Shown: positions 11,291 through 21,075 of the stretch, one piece after another
How positions within the stretch are numbered: the stretch's first letter is position 1
Layout of the letters: the number at the start of each line of letters is the position of its first letter
Source of the DNA: Serripes groenlandicus
Taxonomy: Eukaryota; Mollusca; Bivalvia; Cardiida; Cardiidae
NCBI GenBank assembly: GCA_031761405.1
Contig: JASEVX010000003.1
Span: 114,083,831-114,147,830, forward strand
DNA: 64,000 bases
Direction of reading: 5' to 3'
Made by a program: the position numbers and the translations under genes
The notes under the pieces: generated by a model
Databases searched by the model: none
Told to the model about the DNA's origin: nothing
The model's input: only the letters and a program-made list of their open reading frames with translations

Positions 11291-11434
11291 AGTACGTTGC
11301 TGTACCAATCAGAGGACAAAATTATGCTTATTGAGCCCTCAGTGTGTAAATGCGAAAATGCGGAAAAAAAAGTATTATCTCTTTTTTCCACGCTGTTTTC
11401 TTTTCTGTATCGGAATCATACTTTTAATTTTCAA

Positions 11435-11880
11435 CCCTTTCCCAATTGTAGGTCATTTAACGCATTTGTAGGAAATGACTTTCGAAAACATCTTGGCAAA
11501 CTGAGGAATAACTCATCATACTGAGCAGTTTCTCTCTTTGTCAAACTGTTTACAACTCTGTTCAATAGATATACTTTCATTTAACCCTTTCCCTCATATA
11601 GACGCTTTCTGACGCCTCTGCAGCAGACGGCTTTTTGAAAACATAATGACAAAAGAAGAAATTGCTCAAAACGAGCAATTTCTCCTTTTGACACAATGTT
11701 TTCCACTTTTAGTCATAGGTATCCATTTAATTATAGAGATTTTCTAATTTTGACAAAATATGTTCAAAGTCGTCTGCTGGAGAATTGTCGTATGAGGGAA
11801 AGAGTTATAGAGAGTAACTATGTTAATTTTGTCAACAGATGTTTTCAAAGTCCTCAGAATTTGATGTACGTGGGAAAGGG
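11435..11880. mobile_element. Family 1 MITE copies next to an exon
   Basis: 11585-11804 is a near-complete copy preceded by TTAA (11581-11584), with tip GCTCAAAACGAGC. A decayed copy (11435-11575) precedes it, and a lone arm end (11840-11880, ATGTTTTCAAAGTCCTCAGA...GTGGGAAAGGG) lies about 70 bp before the exon at 11948. Confidence 0.8.
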
Positions 11881-11947
11881 TGTAGAGTAAATATAAGATG
11901 TGATATTGGAATAATTGAACAGCCATCAAAATGTACTAACACTGTAG

Positions 11948-12109
11948 TTCTTGATTTTGATGATGGTCGCCGAACAGATGATGAACAAGAGCCCGATACA
12001 GACTCGGTGGATATCTCTTTGGGTGGAGGACACCACAAGATGCCCCACGTGGAAATGGTGCCCCCGATACAAACAGCAGAAGAGAAGGCCCATAAAGAAG
12101 AGGTTCCGG
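11948..12109 (+). CDS. DYNC1I: Dynein intermediate chain linker exon, acidic
   Basis: 162 nt ending at a strong CCGG|GTAAGA donor. The frame runs directly into the next exon through a split codon, giving KEEVPV|RELSEEEK, so the 3' end is secure. The protein is acidic (RTDDEQEPDTDSVD, then QTAEEKAHKEEVP), like the acidic linker before the RELTEEEK block in mammals. The start is less sure: I chose the AG at 11946-11947 because a TACTAAC branch-point-like sequence lies just upstream and because the phase then matches exon (b). The AG ending at 11926 and internal AGs are alternatives. Confidence 0.75.
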
Positions 12110-12154
12110 GTAAGATTATTTTTTTTAATAGTAATTATATTAACAATGATGAAG

Positions 12155-12560
12155 CAGAGGTCCGGATAAGGAGGAGTAAACTTGTCTTTTTCCACCTATT
12201 TTTCTCTTATACCTAAAACAAACCCTATGTTGTTGGTACTCAAAAGAATCTGTTGAGGACCCTCACCTTAGTGGTTGAGAGTCTACAAGGGTTTAGAAAT
12301 TTGAAATACATGTACTCTCCTTATCTTGAGCTCTGTGATAAAATAACCCTACACTACTTGAAGACACATTTTGACCCATCTGCAGCAAACGGCTTTTGAA
12401 AACAATGTGACAAGAGGAGAATTTTCAATTTCCTCTTTTGCCACAATGTTTCCAACTTTATTCAATAATAATACTTTCATTTAGAGAGAATTTCCAGATA
12501 TTTACCCGGATGAATTCCAAGTCGTTTGCTGCAGATTTGTTGTATGTCGGAATGGTTTCA
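12155..12560. mobile_element. Family 2 half-palindrome, then family 1 MITE
   Basis: 12155-12253 has the family 2 end AGAGGTCCGGATAAGGAGG and one arm up to AAAGAATCTG, where the palindrome is cut. 12365-12560 is a family 1 copy (CATCTGCAGCAAACGGC to GTATGTCGGAATGG). 12560-13010 shows nothing clear. Confidence 0.65.
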
Positions 12561-13020
12561 TACCTCAGCTCGGTCAGCATTTATGTCAGCAAATAAGTGA
12601 CTCATTGCATATAAGAACATAGATAAATAAACACAGTCTTGTTTCTTTTTATTCCCAGCCAAATGCGGATGGAATATTGGTTTGGCGTTGTCCATCCATT
12701 TTTCCATCTGTCCGTCCTAAGGCATGGTTGGATTTTATTAAAACTAATTGGAAATGTTAACCACCATATGGAAACGTCGGGCAGCAGGTTTCTGATTCAA
12801 TAGCCTGAAAAACACCTGAGTTATGTCAATGGTTTATCTCAATTTAATACCATATGAAAACACTAGTTCCACATTCATTCACAAGTTTTCTGCTTCAAAG
12901 GTAAACATTTAAACATGGATATGAAAAATGTTCAGCCTTTGTTGCTAAATAAAAAACTTTCAATACAGCATAAATGGCAGTAATGACTTCGTGAAATATT
13001 GTGAAAACAGGAAAAACTAG

Positions 13021-13278
13021 ATATGAGCCGTCCTGCGAGAAAACCAACATTGTGGAATTTGCGTAAAGTATCGACCCTGATCTGCCTAAGCATGCTGCAC
13101 AGGCTAACATGGACAGACACGTTTCATCTCCTGTGGATTTTCTGTTTCAGGACTTGTTACTTTACCTCTATTCCCCTGAGACGGAATGTGTTGGCCCAGA
13201 TTAGCCTGCACGGACTGTGCTGGCTGATCTGGATCGCAGAGTTCATTATGATGGTTTTCATGTGGAACGGCTCATATT
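13021..13278. mobile_element. MITE with GAGCCGT/ACGGCTC inverted ends (family 4)
   Basis: The left end ATGAGCCGTCCTGCGAGAAA and the right end TGGTTTTCATGTGGAACGGC are inverted repeats of about 26 bp. The body (CCCCTGAGACGGAATGTGT, CAGATTAGCCTGCACGG) recurs at 57558. Elements of this type are common in heterodont bivalve genomes (from memory, not searched). Confidence 0.75.
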
Positions 13279-13603
13279 ATTTATATACCTTGAGAAACTG
13301 ATAAGTTAAAGATTCTTTTAATTTCAAATAAAGGATTTGAGTTGCATTTTATCTGTGATTGTATTGTTGATACGGATGTTTTAGGTCATTTATTTCGCAA
13401 TGCGGTTGTCAGATCTAGGGCACTGCATCAGCCTTTCCATAGCACATCAGGTAAGACTGTCCTTAACCCTTTCCCGTAATGACGCTTTCCGATGCATCTG
13501 CAGCAGACAACTTTTGAAAACATAGCGGTAAAAGGAGGAATTGCTCATAATGAGCAGTTTCTCCTCTTGCCACAAAGTTTTCAGCTCTTTAAAATTATTA
13601 TTA

Positions 13604-15147
13604 TCCCCCGCTTTTTCGAAGAAAAAAAGGGGGGTTATTAATTTCGGTTTGTCCGTCTGTCTGTCCGTCTGTCCGTCAGTCCGTCCGTCACACTTCGTTT
13701 CCGTGCAATAACTGCCGCAAATGTGAACCGTTTCTTTTCAAACTTGGTAACAAGGTTAAATGCCTTAACGGCTAGGCCAAGTTCGAATATCACTTTCGGC
13801 GGACTTTATTTGGTGGAGTTATGGCCCCTTATTTAACAAAATATGTTGTTTCTTGCCGTTTCCGTGCAATAACTGCCACAAATGTGAACCTTTTTTTTTC
13901 AAACTTGGTAACAACGTTAAATGCCTTAAAGGCTACGCCAAGTTCGAATATCACTTTCGGCGGACTTTATTTGGTGGAGTTATGGCCCCTTATTTAACAA
14001 AATATGTTGTTTCTTGCCGTTTCCGTGCAATAACTGCCACAAATGTGAACCTTTTTTTTTCAAACTTGGTAACAACGTTAAATGCCTTAAGGGCTAGGCC
14101 AAGTTCGATCGTCACTTTCGGCGGACTTTATTTGGTGGAGTTATGGCCCCTTATTTAACAAAAAATGTCGTTTCTTGCTGTTTCCGTGCAATAACTGCCA
14201 CAAATGTGAACCTTTTTTTTTCAAACTTGGTAACAACGTTAAATGCCTTAAGGGCTAGGCCAAGTTCGAATATCACTTTCGGCGGACTTTATTCGGTGGA
14301 GTTATGGCCCCTTATTTAACAAAAAATGTCGTTTCATGCTGTTTCCGTGCAATAACTGCCACAAATGTGAATATTTATTTTTTCAAACTTGGTAACAAGG
14401 TTAAATGCCTTAAGGGCTAGGCCAAGTTTGATCGTCACTTTCGGGGGACTTTATTCGGTGGAGTTATGGACCCTTATTCAACAAAAAATGTTGTTTCTTG
14501 CTGTTTCCGTGCAATAACTGCCACAAATGTGATTTTTTTTTTTTCAAACTTGGTAACAACGTTAAATGCCTTAAGGGCTAGGCCAAGTTCGATCGTCACT
14601 TTCGGCGAACTTTATTCGGTGGAGTTATGGCCCCTTATTTAACAAAAAATGTTGTTTCTTGCTGTTTCCGTGCAATAACTGCCACAAATGTGAACCGTTT
14701 TTTTTTCAAAATTGGTTACAAGGTTAAATGCCTTAAGGGCTAGGCCAAGTTCGATCGTCACTTTCGGCGGACTTTATTTAGTGGAGTTATGGCCCCTTAT
14801 TTAACAAAAAATGTCGTTTCTTGCTGTTTCCGTGCAATAACTGCCACAAATGTGAACCGTTTTTTTGTTCAAACTTTGTAACAAGGTTAAATGCCTTAAA
14901 GGCTAGGCCTAATTTGATCGTCACTTTCGGCGGACTTTATTCGGTGGAGTTATGGCCCCTTATTTAACAAAAAAAGTCGTTTCTTGCTGTTTCCGTGCAA
15001 TAACTGCCACAAACTTGGTAACAACCTAGGCCAAGTTCGTTTAATTTACCCTGTAATACATGTTCAATAAAAAGTCTACTGACATGTTTAAACCTAACCT
15101 CAACATTTTCCTGCAAGCGGGGGATATAAATTTCATGAATTTGCTTG
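13604..15147 (+). mobile_element. Pearl-like element, subfamily C (TCCCCCGC ends)
   Basis: Begins TCCCCCGCTTTTTCGAAG, with the inverted motif GGGGGG about 15 bp later, then a GTCTGTCC microsatellite (13652-13690) and a 161-bp tandem core. The inverted copy GCGGGGGA is at 15117-15124, followed by a TTTCATGAA hairpin and GCTTGTTT. The right boundary is either 15124 (giving flanking TA) or about 15147 (hairpin end, as in the other pearl-like copies). Confidence 0.75.
13698..15010 (+). repeat. About eight tandem units of ~161 bp (pearl-like core)
   Basis: Units start GTTTCCGTGCAATAACTGCC near 13698, 13857, 14019, 14180, 14340, 14503, 14664, 14826 and 14988 (the last partial). Each contains AAATGCCTTAAGGGCTAGGC, TTCGGCGGACTTTATT and GGAGTTATGGCCCCTTATT. 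Tandem cores of about 160 bp are described for bivalve pearl elements (known). Confidence 0.9.
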
Positions 15148-15397
15148 TTTTTCTAATTTTTTTTGCCATGATCTTTTCTAAGTCGTCTGCTGCAGATTTG
15201 CTATATGTGGGAAATGGTTTATCCAATTCAAGCTGGCAGTTGTCCTACAGTAATTAGGCCCCACTGTCATAAAACAAATAAAGTAGGTACTTAGTTGATC
15301 ATGTTACAAACCTCTAGCACTGCAGCCTAGTAGTACAGTATCAATACATTGTTTATCAGTTAGTATTAAGTAAAACGATGTACCTGTATTGTTTTAA

Positions 15398-15616
15398 CCC
15401 ATTACTTCACATGACTATATGTCTTCTGCTTGACAATCATCAGACGAACAATTTCATCAATCTAGAAAACTGAAAGATTTATATTAATAAAGAGTTGAAA
15501 ATATTGCAATAAAAGGTGAAATTGCTCGTTTTGAGCAATTTCACCTTTTATTGCAATGTTTTCAAAAGTCGTCTGCAACAGCAGGTGTCAAATGTTGTCT
15601 GTGTGAAGTAATGGGT
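15398..15616. mobile_element. Related TTAA MITE, subfamily 1b
   Basis: TTAA at 15394-15397, ends CCCATTACTTCACATGAC and GTCTGTGTGAAGTAATGGG, then TTTAA. The inner hairpin is GCAATAAAAGGTGAAATTGC / GAGCAATTTCACC...ATTGC, different from family 1 but still perfectly paired. A second copy of this subfamily is at 29950. Confidence 0.85.
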
Positions 15617-16130
15617 TTAATTTGCAAGTTCTTAACAAGATTGCTCTGTCTTGGTTTCAGACAATAAAATACAGAATTGTATTGAGCACAGTTAACAAGG
15701 GGTCTCAACTTTATATTTTCTTCCTATGTTGAGTAACATTGGTTACATTATCAGTTTTAACAAATTGAGTGAATGCCAAACCATTCAACTATACTACTCC
15801 ATAGTTGAGTGGTCAGGTTCTTAGCCATGTGAATGACAAGTTCTTGTTTGAGCCCCGACTAGCCTGAGTAGTTCATATCAATGACTTTATTGTAGTAGTT
15901 ATGATGGTGACGGACATTTTTTTTGTTTGCTTTGAGAAAGATACAAAACAAAAGCTTAAAATGTATTTTTTCTTTGGTTTAAATGCTTATAAAGTATTTT
16001 TTCTTTAGATTTTTTTGTTACCATCTTGGTGATGTAGTATTTAATATATTCACTTCAAGATCATTAGAGCATGGTTCGATAAACTGTCGCGATTTAGCAT
16101 AGAAAAATGGTATTCGTGGCTTTCCTCCTT
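15617..16130. other. Gene-free stretch with a tRNA-like segment
   Basis: 15795-15885 has tRNA-like boxes (GTTGAGTGGTCAGGTTC and CTTGTTTGAGCCCCGA), probably a decayed SINE head. The rest is AT-rich. Confidence 0.4.
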
Positions 16131-16136
16131 TGCATT

Positions 16137-16590
16137 ACGATAGGGATTATGGCACAAAACACCATTCACTCAGGAAAGGGGTTGTGGCACAAAACACCAT
16201 TCACTCAGGATAGAGAATGTCGCGCAAAACACCATTCACTCAGGATAGGGAATGTCACGCAAAACACCATTCTCTCAGGATAGGAATTGTCGCGCAAAAC
16301 ACCATTCACTCAGGATAGGGAATGTCGCGCAAAACTCCATTTACTCACAATAGGGAATGTCGCGCAAAACACCATACACTCACGATTGGGAATGTCACGC
16401 AAAACACCATTCACTCAGGATAAGGAATGTTGCGCAAAACTCCATTTACTCACAATAGGGAATGTCGCGCAAAACACCATTCACTCAGGATAGGGATTGT
16501 CGCGCAAAACACCATTCACTCAGGATAGGGATTGTCGCGCAAAACACCATTCACTCACGATAGGGATTGAGGTGCAAAACACCATTCAAA
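16137..16590 (+). repeat. 35-bp satellite array
   Basis: About 13 units of 35 bp. The consensus contains AGGATAGGGAATGTCGCGC and AAAACACCATTCACTC. Units differ by a few substitutions with no unique spacers. Confidence 0.92.
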
Positions 16591-16625
16591 CAAAGCAGAC
16601 ATTAGATTTTATAGAATTCCATATA

Positions 16626-16815
16626 CATCTCACATGCAGCAGACATCTTTGAATACATTTAGATAAAAATATGGAAAATCTCTGAGAATATAATTATTTA
16701 TTTGAGTTTAAAATATTGTGGTAAAATGAGAAATTGCTTTTCATGGGCAAGTTCTCTTTTTGCCACAATGTTTTCAAGAAATGTTTGCTGTGATTGGGTC
16801 AATATGTTAGAATTG
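16626..16815. mobile_element. Decayed family 1 MITE
   Basis: From CATGCAGCAGACATCTTTG through TTGCTTTTCATGGGCAAG to TGTTAGAATTGGG. No gene is seen between here and 17180. Confidence 0.55.
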
Positions 16816-17180
16816 GGTAAACAGTTACTAATAGGTATCGAAACGTCCAGTTATTGAGGAATAAACTTTGTGTGGTATCAGAGATTGCTATTTAGGTCTC
16901 TTGTGGTATGTTTTATTGGGTCCTATTTTATATTGTTTTGTTTATTTATTATTTGAGGATAGTAGAAAGATCGTCAAAATGATAGTCTCAAGAATTTTTT
17001 TATTTTATGGGTCAGTTTTGATTTACACATTTAGGAATTGTGTTCTTTCAGTATTACGGCTGTCAATTGGTCGAAATAACAATTTTCTTGTGCACACACT
17101 GGTGTCCATTATAAGTGTTCATTTTTTTTCCCGAAATTTTTCACAAATTGTTCAATTTGTTAAAAACTCAAAATGCTTTT

Positions 17181-17546
17181 GAACATGATAGTGTTAAATG
17201 TTTAAAAAAATAGCTTTTTGTGAACACCAATTTTACATTTCTTATAAGATTATTATGAACAAAAAAACAGAATATTTTCTATTGTTGACTACTTTTGTCA
17301 TATCACACTTGGAACATTATGCTTTTACCTGATATTTGAATACCATATATATAGGTAACATTTGAACATGATAGTGTTAAATGTGTAAAAAAATAGCTTT
17401 TTGTGAACACCAATTTTACATTTCTTATAAGATTATTATGAACAAAAAAACAGAATATTTTCTATTGTTGACTACTTTTGTCATATCACACTTGGAACAT
17501 TATGCTTTTACCTGATATTTGAATACCATATATATAGGTAACATTT
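17181..17546 (+). repeat. 183-bp direct duplication
   Basis: Two adjacent copies starting GAACATGATAGTGTTAAATG at 17181 and 17364, almost identical throughout (one T to G difference seen near the start). The near-identity implies a recent duplication. Confidence 0.93.
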
Positions 17547-18101
17547 GAAAACAGTGGGGGGAAACTTCTCAAAATAAGCAATTGCTCCTTTTACAACAAT
17601 GTTTTAACACTATATCATAAATTTTCTTACGCAATTCTTGAAAGTACAAATATGTTTGAATATATTTTGAAGGCAGATACTTTTAGACACATCATATAGA
17701 GTAAACAGTTAACCCTTTCCCTTGTATGACAAATCTGCAGCAGACCACTTGGTAAATATCCAGGTATTTGATATTTAGAAGCATTGAAAATCTCTTTCAA
17801 TTAAAAAATAATTATTCAATGTTCTCAAAAGTAGACTGTTGCAGATGCCTCAAAATGTATCTGCATGTAGGTTTCTTAACCCTTTCCCACATACAACATC
17901 TCTGCAGCAGACAACTTTGAAAACATACCCGAAAACGATTGGCAACTCCATTTAAATGAAAGTACAATAATTGAACAGAGCTGAAAACATAGTGACAAAA
18001 GAAGAAATTGCTCGTTTTGAGCAATTTCTTCTTTTGTCACCATGTTTTAAAAAAACAATCTGTTGCAAAGGCGTCAGAAAGCGTCTTTATGAGGGTAAGG
18101 A
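17547..18101. mobile_element. Family 1 MITE cluster before the exon at 18130
   Basis: 17550-17620 is a hairpin remnant. 17713-17875 is a partial copy preceded by TTAA. 17880-18100 is complete (TTAA at 17876-17879 and 18102-18105), with tip GCTCGTTTTGAGC and arms AGAAGAAATT/AATTTCTTCT. It ends 29 bp from the exon. Confidence 0.82.
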
Positions 18102-18129
18102 TTAAGAGGAATCCATGTTTTATTTCTAG

Positions 18130-18286
18130 TCCGGGAGTTGAGTGAAGAAGAGAAAAACGCAATATATGTGGCGGAAGATTTCCGCTTCTTCCTGGATCAC
18201 TCTTCGAGAATAATGGAACGAGCGTTGGATGAGGTGGCAGTAGATATTGATTATAGTAGATTTGGAGATGATGATTTAACCAGTCA
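18130..18286 (+). CDS. DYNC1I: Dynein intermediate chain exon with RELSEEEK block
   Basis: 157 nt between TTTCTAG and CA|GTAAGT. It reads VRELSEEEKNAI, then a conserved segment with FRFFLDHSSRIMERAL. This block immediately precedes the WD40 domain in all animal cytoplasmic dynein intermediate chains, and it is the most upstream exon whose identity is certain. The donor splits a glutamine codon completed by the next exon. Confidence 0.93.
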
Positions 18287-18764
18287 GTAAGTCTTTACGA
18301 GTTGGGCTCTTTTTGAAAACAAAAAACATTTACAACCAGTCTAGATAAACAAGTGCATCCACGCAATCTGATCGTGCTCTGCACTTTTCGCTAATTTGTA
18401 ACAGAATGTTTATAAAAAAAAACACTTTTGTTTACCATTTTGGGGACGTAGATAGTTACATTTATGTGCATATAATGAAAACCTTCTCCTCAGAAAGTGC
18501 TAGTCGGATTTCAATATAATTTCAATGTTAAGTTTCTTGGCTGACATACAAAGATTGTTTATGCCATCTTGATTGGTAGAATAATCTCTCTGGCAGTCAT
18601 ATGCCAGTTAATTTCCCTTGTATGCCTATATTTGAAACTTTGGAAATCTAATCTGAAAGTACTGGTCCAATTTAGAATTAATTTCACAAAATTGTTCTGT
18701 CTGAAAGTAACCTTCTACAAAGATTGATGAAGCTATCGTGAGTGATTTAAAAACAGTGCTACAA
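18287..18764. other. Intronic stretch, nothing recognised
   Basis: 18470-18730 resembles decayed pearl-like core sequence (TCAGAAAGTGCTAGTCGGAT, TTGATTGGTAGAATAA) but has no ends. Confidence 0.35.
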
Positions 18765-19860
18765 GAAAGAAAGTGCTCTTATATCCGTGATAGTGTACCG
18801 TCATGATCCTCTCTTATTTCTGTGAAAGCATACCATCAAGATTCTCTCTTATATCCGTGATAGCGTACCATCATGATCCTCTCTTATATCTGTGATAGCG
18901 TACCATCATGATTCTCTCTTATATCTGTGATAGCTTACCATCATGATCCTCTCTTATATCTGGATAGCATACCATCATGATTCTCTCTTATATCTGTGAT
19001 AGCGTACCATCATGATCCTGTCTTATATCTGTGATAGTGTACCATCATGATCCTCTCTTATATCTGTGATAGCGTACCATCATGATCCTCTCTTATATAT
19101 GTGATAGTGTACCATCATGATCCTCTCTTATATATGTGATAGCGTACCATCATGATTCTCTTATATCTATGATAGCGTACCATCATGATCCTCTCTTATA
19201 TCTGTGATAGCATACCATCATGATTCTCTCTTATATATGTGATAGCATACCATCATGATCCTCTCTCATATCCATGATAATGTACCATCATGATCCTCTC
19301 TTATATCTGTGATAGCATACCATCATGATCCTCTCTTATATCTGTGATAGCATACCATCATGATCCTCTCTTATATCCGTTATAGCGTACCATCATGATC
19401 CTCTCTTATATCTGTGATAGCGTACCATCATGATCAACTCTTATATCCGTTATAGCGTACCATCATGATTCTCTCTTATATCTGTGATAGTGTACCATCA
19501 TGATTCTCTCTTATATCCATGATAGCGTACCATCATGATCCTCTCTTATATCCATGATAGCATACCAACATGATCCTCTCTTATTTCTGTGAAAGCATAC
19601 CATCATGATTCTCTCTTATATCTGTGATAGCGTACCAACATGATCCTCTCTTATATCGGTGATAGTGTACCAGCATGATCCTCTCTTATATCCATGATAG
19701 CGTACCCTCCTGATTCTCTCTTATATATGTGATTGTTTATCATCATGATTCTCTCGTATATCCATGATAGCATACCATCATGATTCTCTCTTATTTCCGT
19801 GATAGCATACCATCATGTTTTTCTCTTATATCTGTGATAGCGTACCATCATAATCCTCTT
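18765..19860 (+). repeat. 35-bp satellite filling an intron
   Basis: About 31 units of 35 bp, consensus CTCTCTTATATCTGTGATAG then CGTACCATCATGATC. Variants alternate (TCC/TCT, GCG/GTG/GCA). The array stops about 20 bp before the acceptor of the exon at 19882. Confidence 0.95.
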
Positions 19861-19881
19861 GTTTTATATTACTTGTTGTAG

Positions 19882-19978
19882 AGAATTAGCTGGAGAAAGG
19901 TTAAAGCTGAGCAGAGAGTTCTTTGATGAACGATGGTCCAAACATAGAATAGTGACAAGCTTAGATTGGTCAACGCAG
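19882..19978 (+). CDS. DYNC1I: Dynein intermediate chain exon, start of WD40 region
   Basis: 97 nt between TTGTTGTAG and CAG|GTATGT. It reads [20 protein letters not shown] followed by [12 protein letters not shown]. The [12 protein letters not shown] signature and the first WD40 strand (VTSLDW) are diagnostic of the family. The acceptor is only about 20 bp downstream of a 1.1-kb array of 35-bp repeats that fills most of the preceding intron. Confidence 0.95.
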
Positions 19979-20019
19979 GTATGTCACTGATAATAAACTT
20001 TTTATCCTGCTAATCACAA

Positions 20020-20375
20020 CTTAACCGTTTCAAACTGAAAACAATTTCAGCAGACTTCTTTGATAACATCTAGGCGAAACTATGGTAGATTTCTATAACC
20101 GAAATTATAATTATTGAATAAAGTTGAAGATATTGTGGCTAATGGGTCAATATAACCATAGGTCCAGATAAGGGAGAGTGAACAGGTATTTTTTCCCACA
20201 ATATTTCTTTTATTACCTAATCAAATCCTATGTTGTGGGTACTCAAAAGAATCGTCTCAATGAGACGATTCTTTTGAGTACCAACAGCATAGGGTTTAAG
20301 GGTCAAATAAAATATAACAATGTTTTTAAAAGTCGTCTGCTGTAGATGTGTCAAAATGCTTCTGCATGTGAGACA
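20020..20375. mobile_element. Family 1 MITE interrupted by a family 2 palindromic MITE
   Basis: Outer arms are AACCGTTTCAAACTG...GTTGAAGATATTGTGGC and GTCGTCTGCTGTAGATG. Inside, 20161-20310 is family 2: end AGGTCCAGATAAGGG, then CCTATGTTGTGGGTACTC paired with GAGTACCAACAGCATAGGG around CGTCTCAATGAGACG. Confidence 0.75.
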
Positions 20376-20499
20376 AAGTTAAAACAACATTATCATCTCC
20401 TTCTGTAACATCTTTTTCAAATAATACGGATCAAGATCGACCAGAATATTCAAACAGCCTTTCTAACCAACTAATGAAACTTTCACAGAAATTGTTGAT

Positions 20500-20620
20500 T
20501 AACCCTTTCCCACATACAACAAAAATTATTTAGGCAATTTGTCAGTTTGCCATTTTCTGTTTGAAAGCTTTCTACTGTAAAGGCATCCTAAAGCATCTCT
20601 TTGCGAGAAAGGGTCATGCT
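20500..20620. mobile_element. Family 1 MITE fragment
   Basis: Starts TTAACCCTTTCCCACATAC and ends GAAAGCTTTCTACTGTAAAG...GCGAGAAAGGG. The inner hairpin is lost. It lies just upstream of the exon at 20674. Confidence 0.6.
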
Positions 20621-20673
20621 AAAGTGATACATGTGAGAAGATTGACCTCTTTGAGATTCCATTGGTTTTTCAG

Positions 20674-20799
20674 TTTCCAGAACTTCTTGTTGCCTCATAC
20701 AATGCCAATGAAGATGCCCCACATGACCCTGACGGGGTGGTTTTGATTTGGAATTCCCGCTTCAAGAAAACAACACCAGAATATGTCTTCCATTGTCAG
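20674..20799 (+). CDS. DYNC1I: Dynein intermediate chain WD40 exon
   Basis: 126 nt, phase 0 at both ends, TTTTTCAG acceptor and CAG|GTAAGA donor. It reads [20 protein letters not shown], then [20 protein letters not shown]. This is close to the corresponding human blade, including the NNEDAPHxPDG turn, and forms WD40 blade 1 of the heavy-chain-binding propeller. Confidence 0.96.
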
Positions 20800-21009
20800 G
20801 TAAGATGTTCGTTTTTTACCACTCGTACTTGGCTTGAAAGATATTCTTTATTTTAAAGTAACACTTTTTCTGATTGGCTTATCAGTGATGGATTAGCCAA
20901 TAAGAAAATGTGTTACTTTGTTAATTTATATTGCAATGAGAATTGAGGTAAGCAGGATTGGTGAATAATATATACAGTCTCTAAATAAGCTGCACCATGG
21001 GAAATTATC

Positions 21010-21075
21010 CCCAATGGTTGAGAGGTTAGAGTTGAGGATTTGAAAAAAGGCATCCCAGGTTTGACCCAAACTGAA
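21010..21075 (+). mobile_element. tRNA-like SINE head (SINE-2)
   Basis: A box A-like ATGGTTGAGAGGTTAGAG and a box B-like CAGGTTTGACCC, followed directly by the GTGCCCTTGGGCAGGGCAC tail motif. A second copy with the same tail lies at 32755-32870. Confidence 0.5.

Larger units (their letters stand above)
13467..15217. mobile_element. Family 1 MITE split by a pearl-like element
   Basis: TTAA (13463-13466) precedes CCCTTTCCCGTAATGACG. The inner hairpin and left arm run to about 13600. The other arm resumes after the insertion and ends GTCGTCTGCTGCAGATTTG...GTGGGAAATGG near 15217. Confidence 0.8.

Noticed and set aside
11839..12216. 125-codon frame taken as a whole as coding
   Set aside because: Only the part from about 11948 to the donor at 12109 is coding; the left part is a MITE arm and the right part is intron with a family 2 MITE.
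13853..14158. 101-codon open frame with repeated peptide
   Set aside because: It is a translation of the 161-bp pearl-like core units.
16868..17182. 104-codon open frame
   Set aside because: AT-rich, hydrophobic by composition, no splice context, no resemblance to a known protein.
18765..19860. CRISPR-like array of 35-bp repeats
   Set aside because: Units are contiguous with no unique spacers and lie in an animal intron; it is a satellite. The same holds for 16137-16590.
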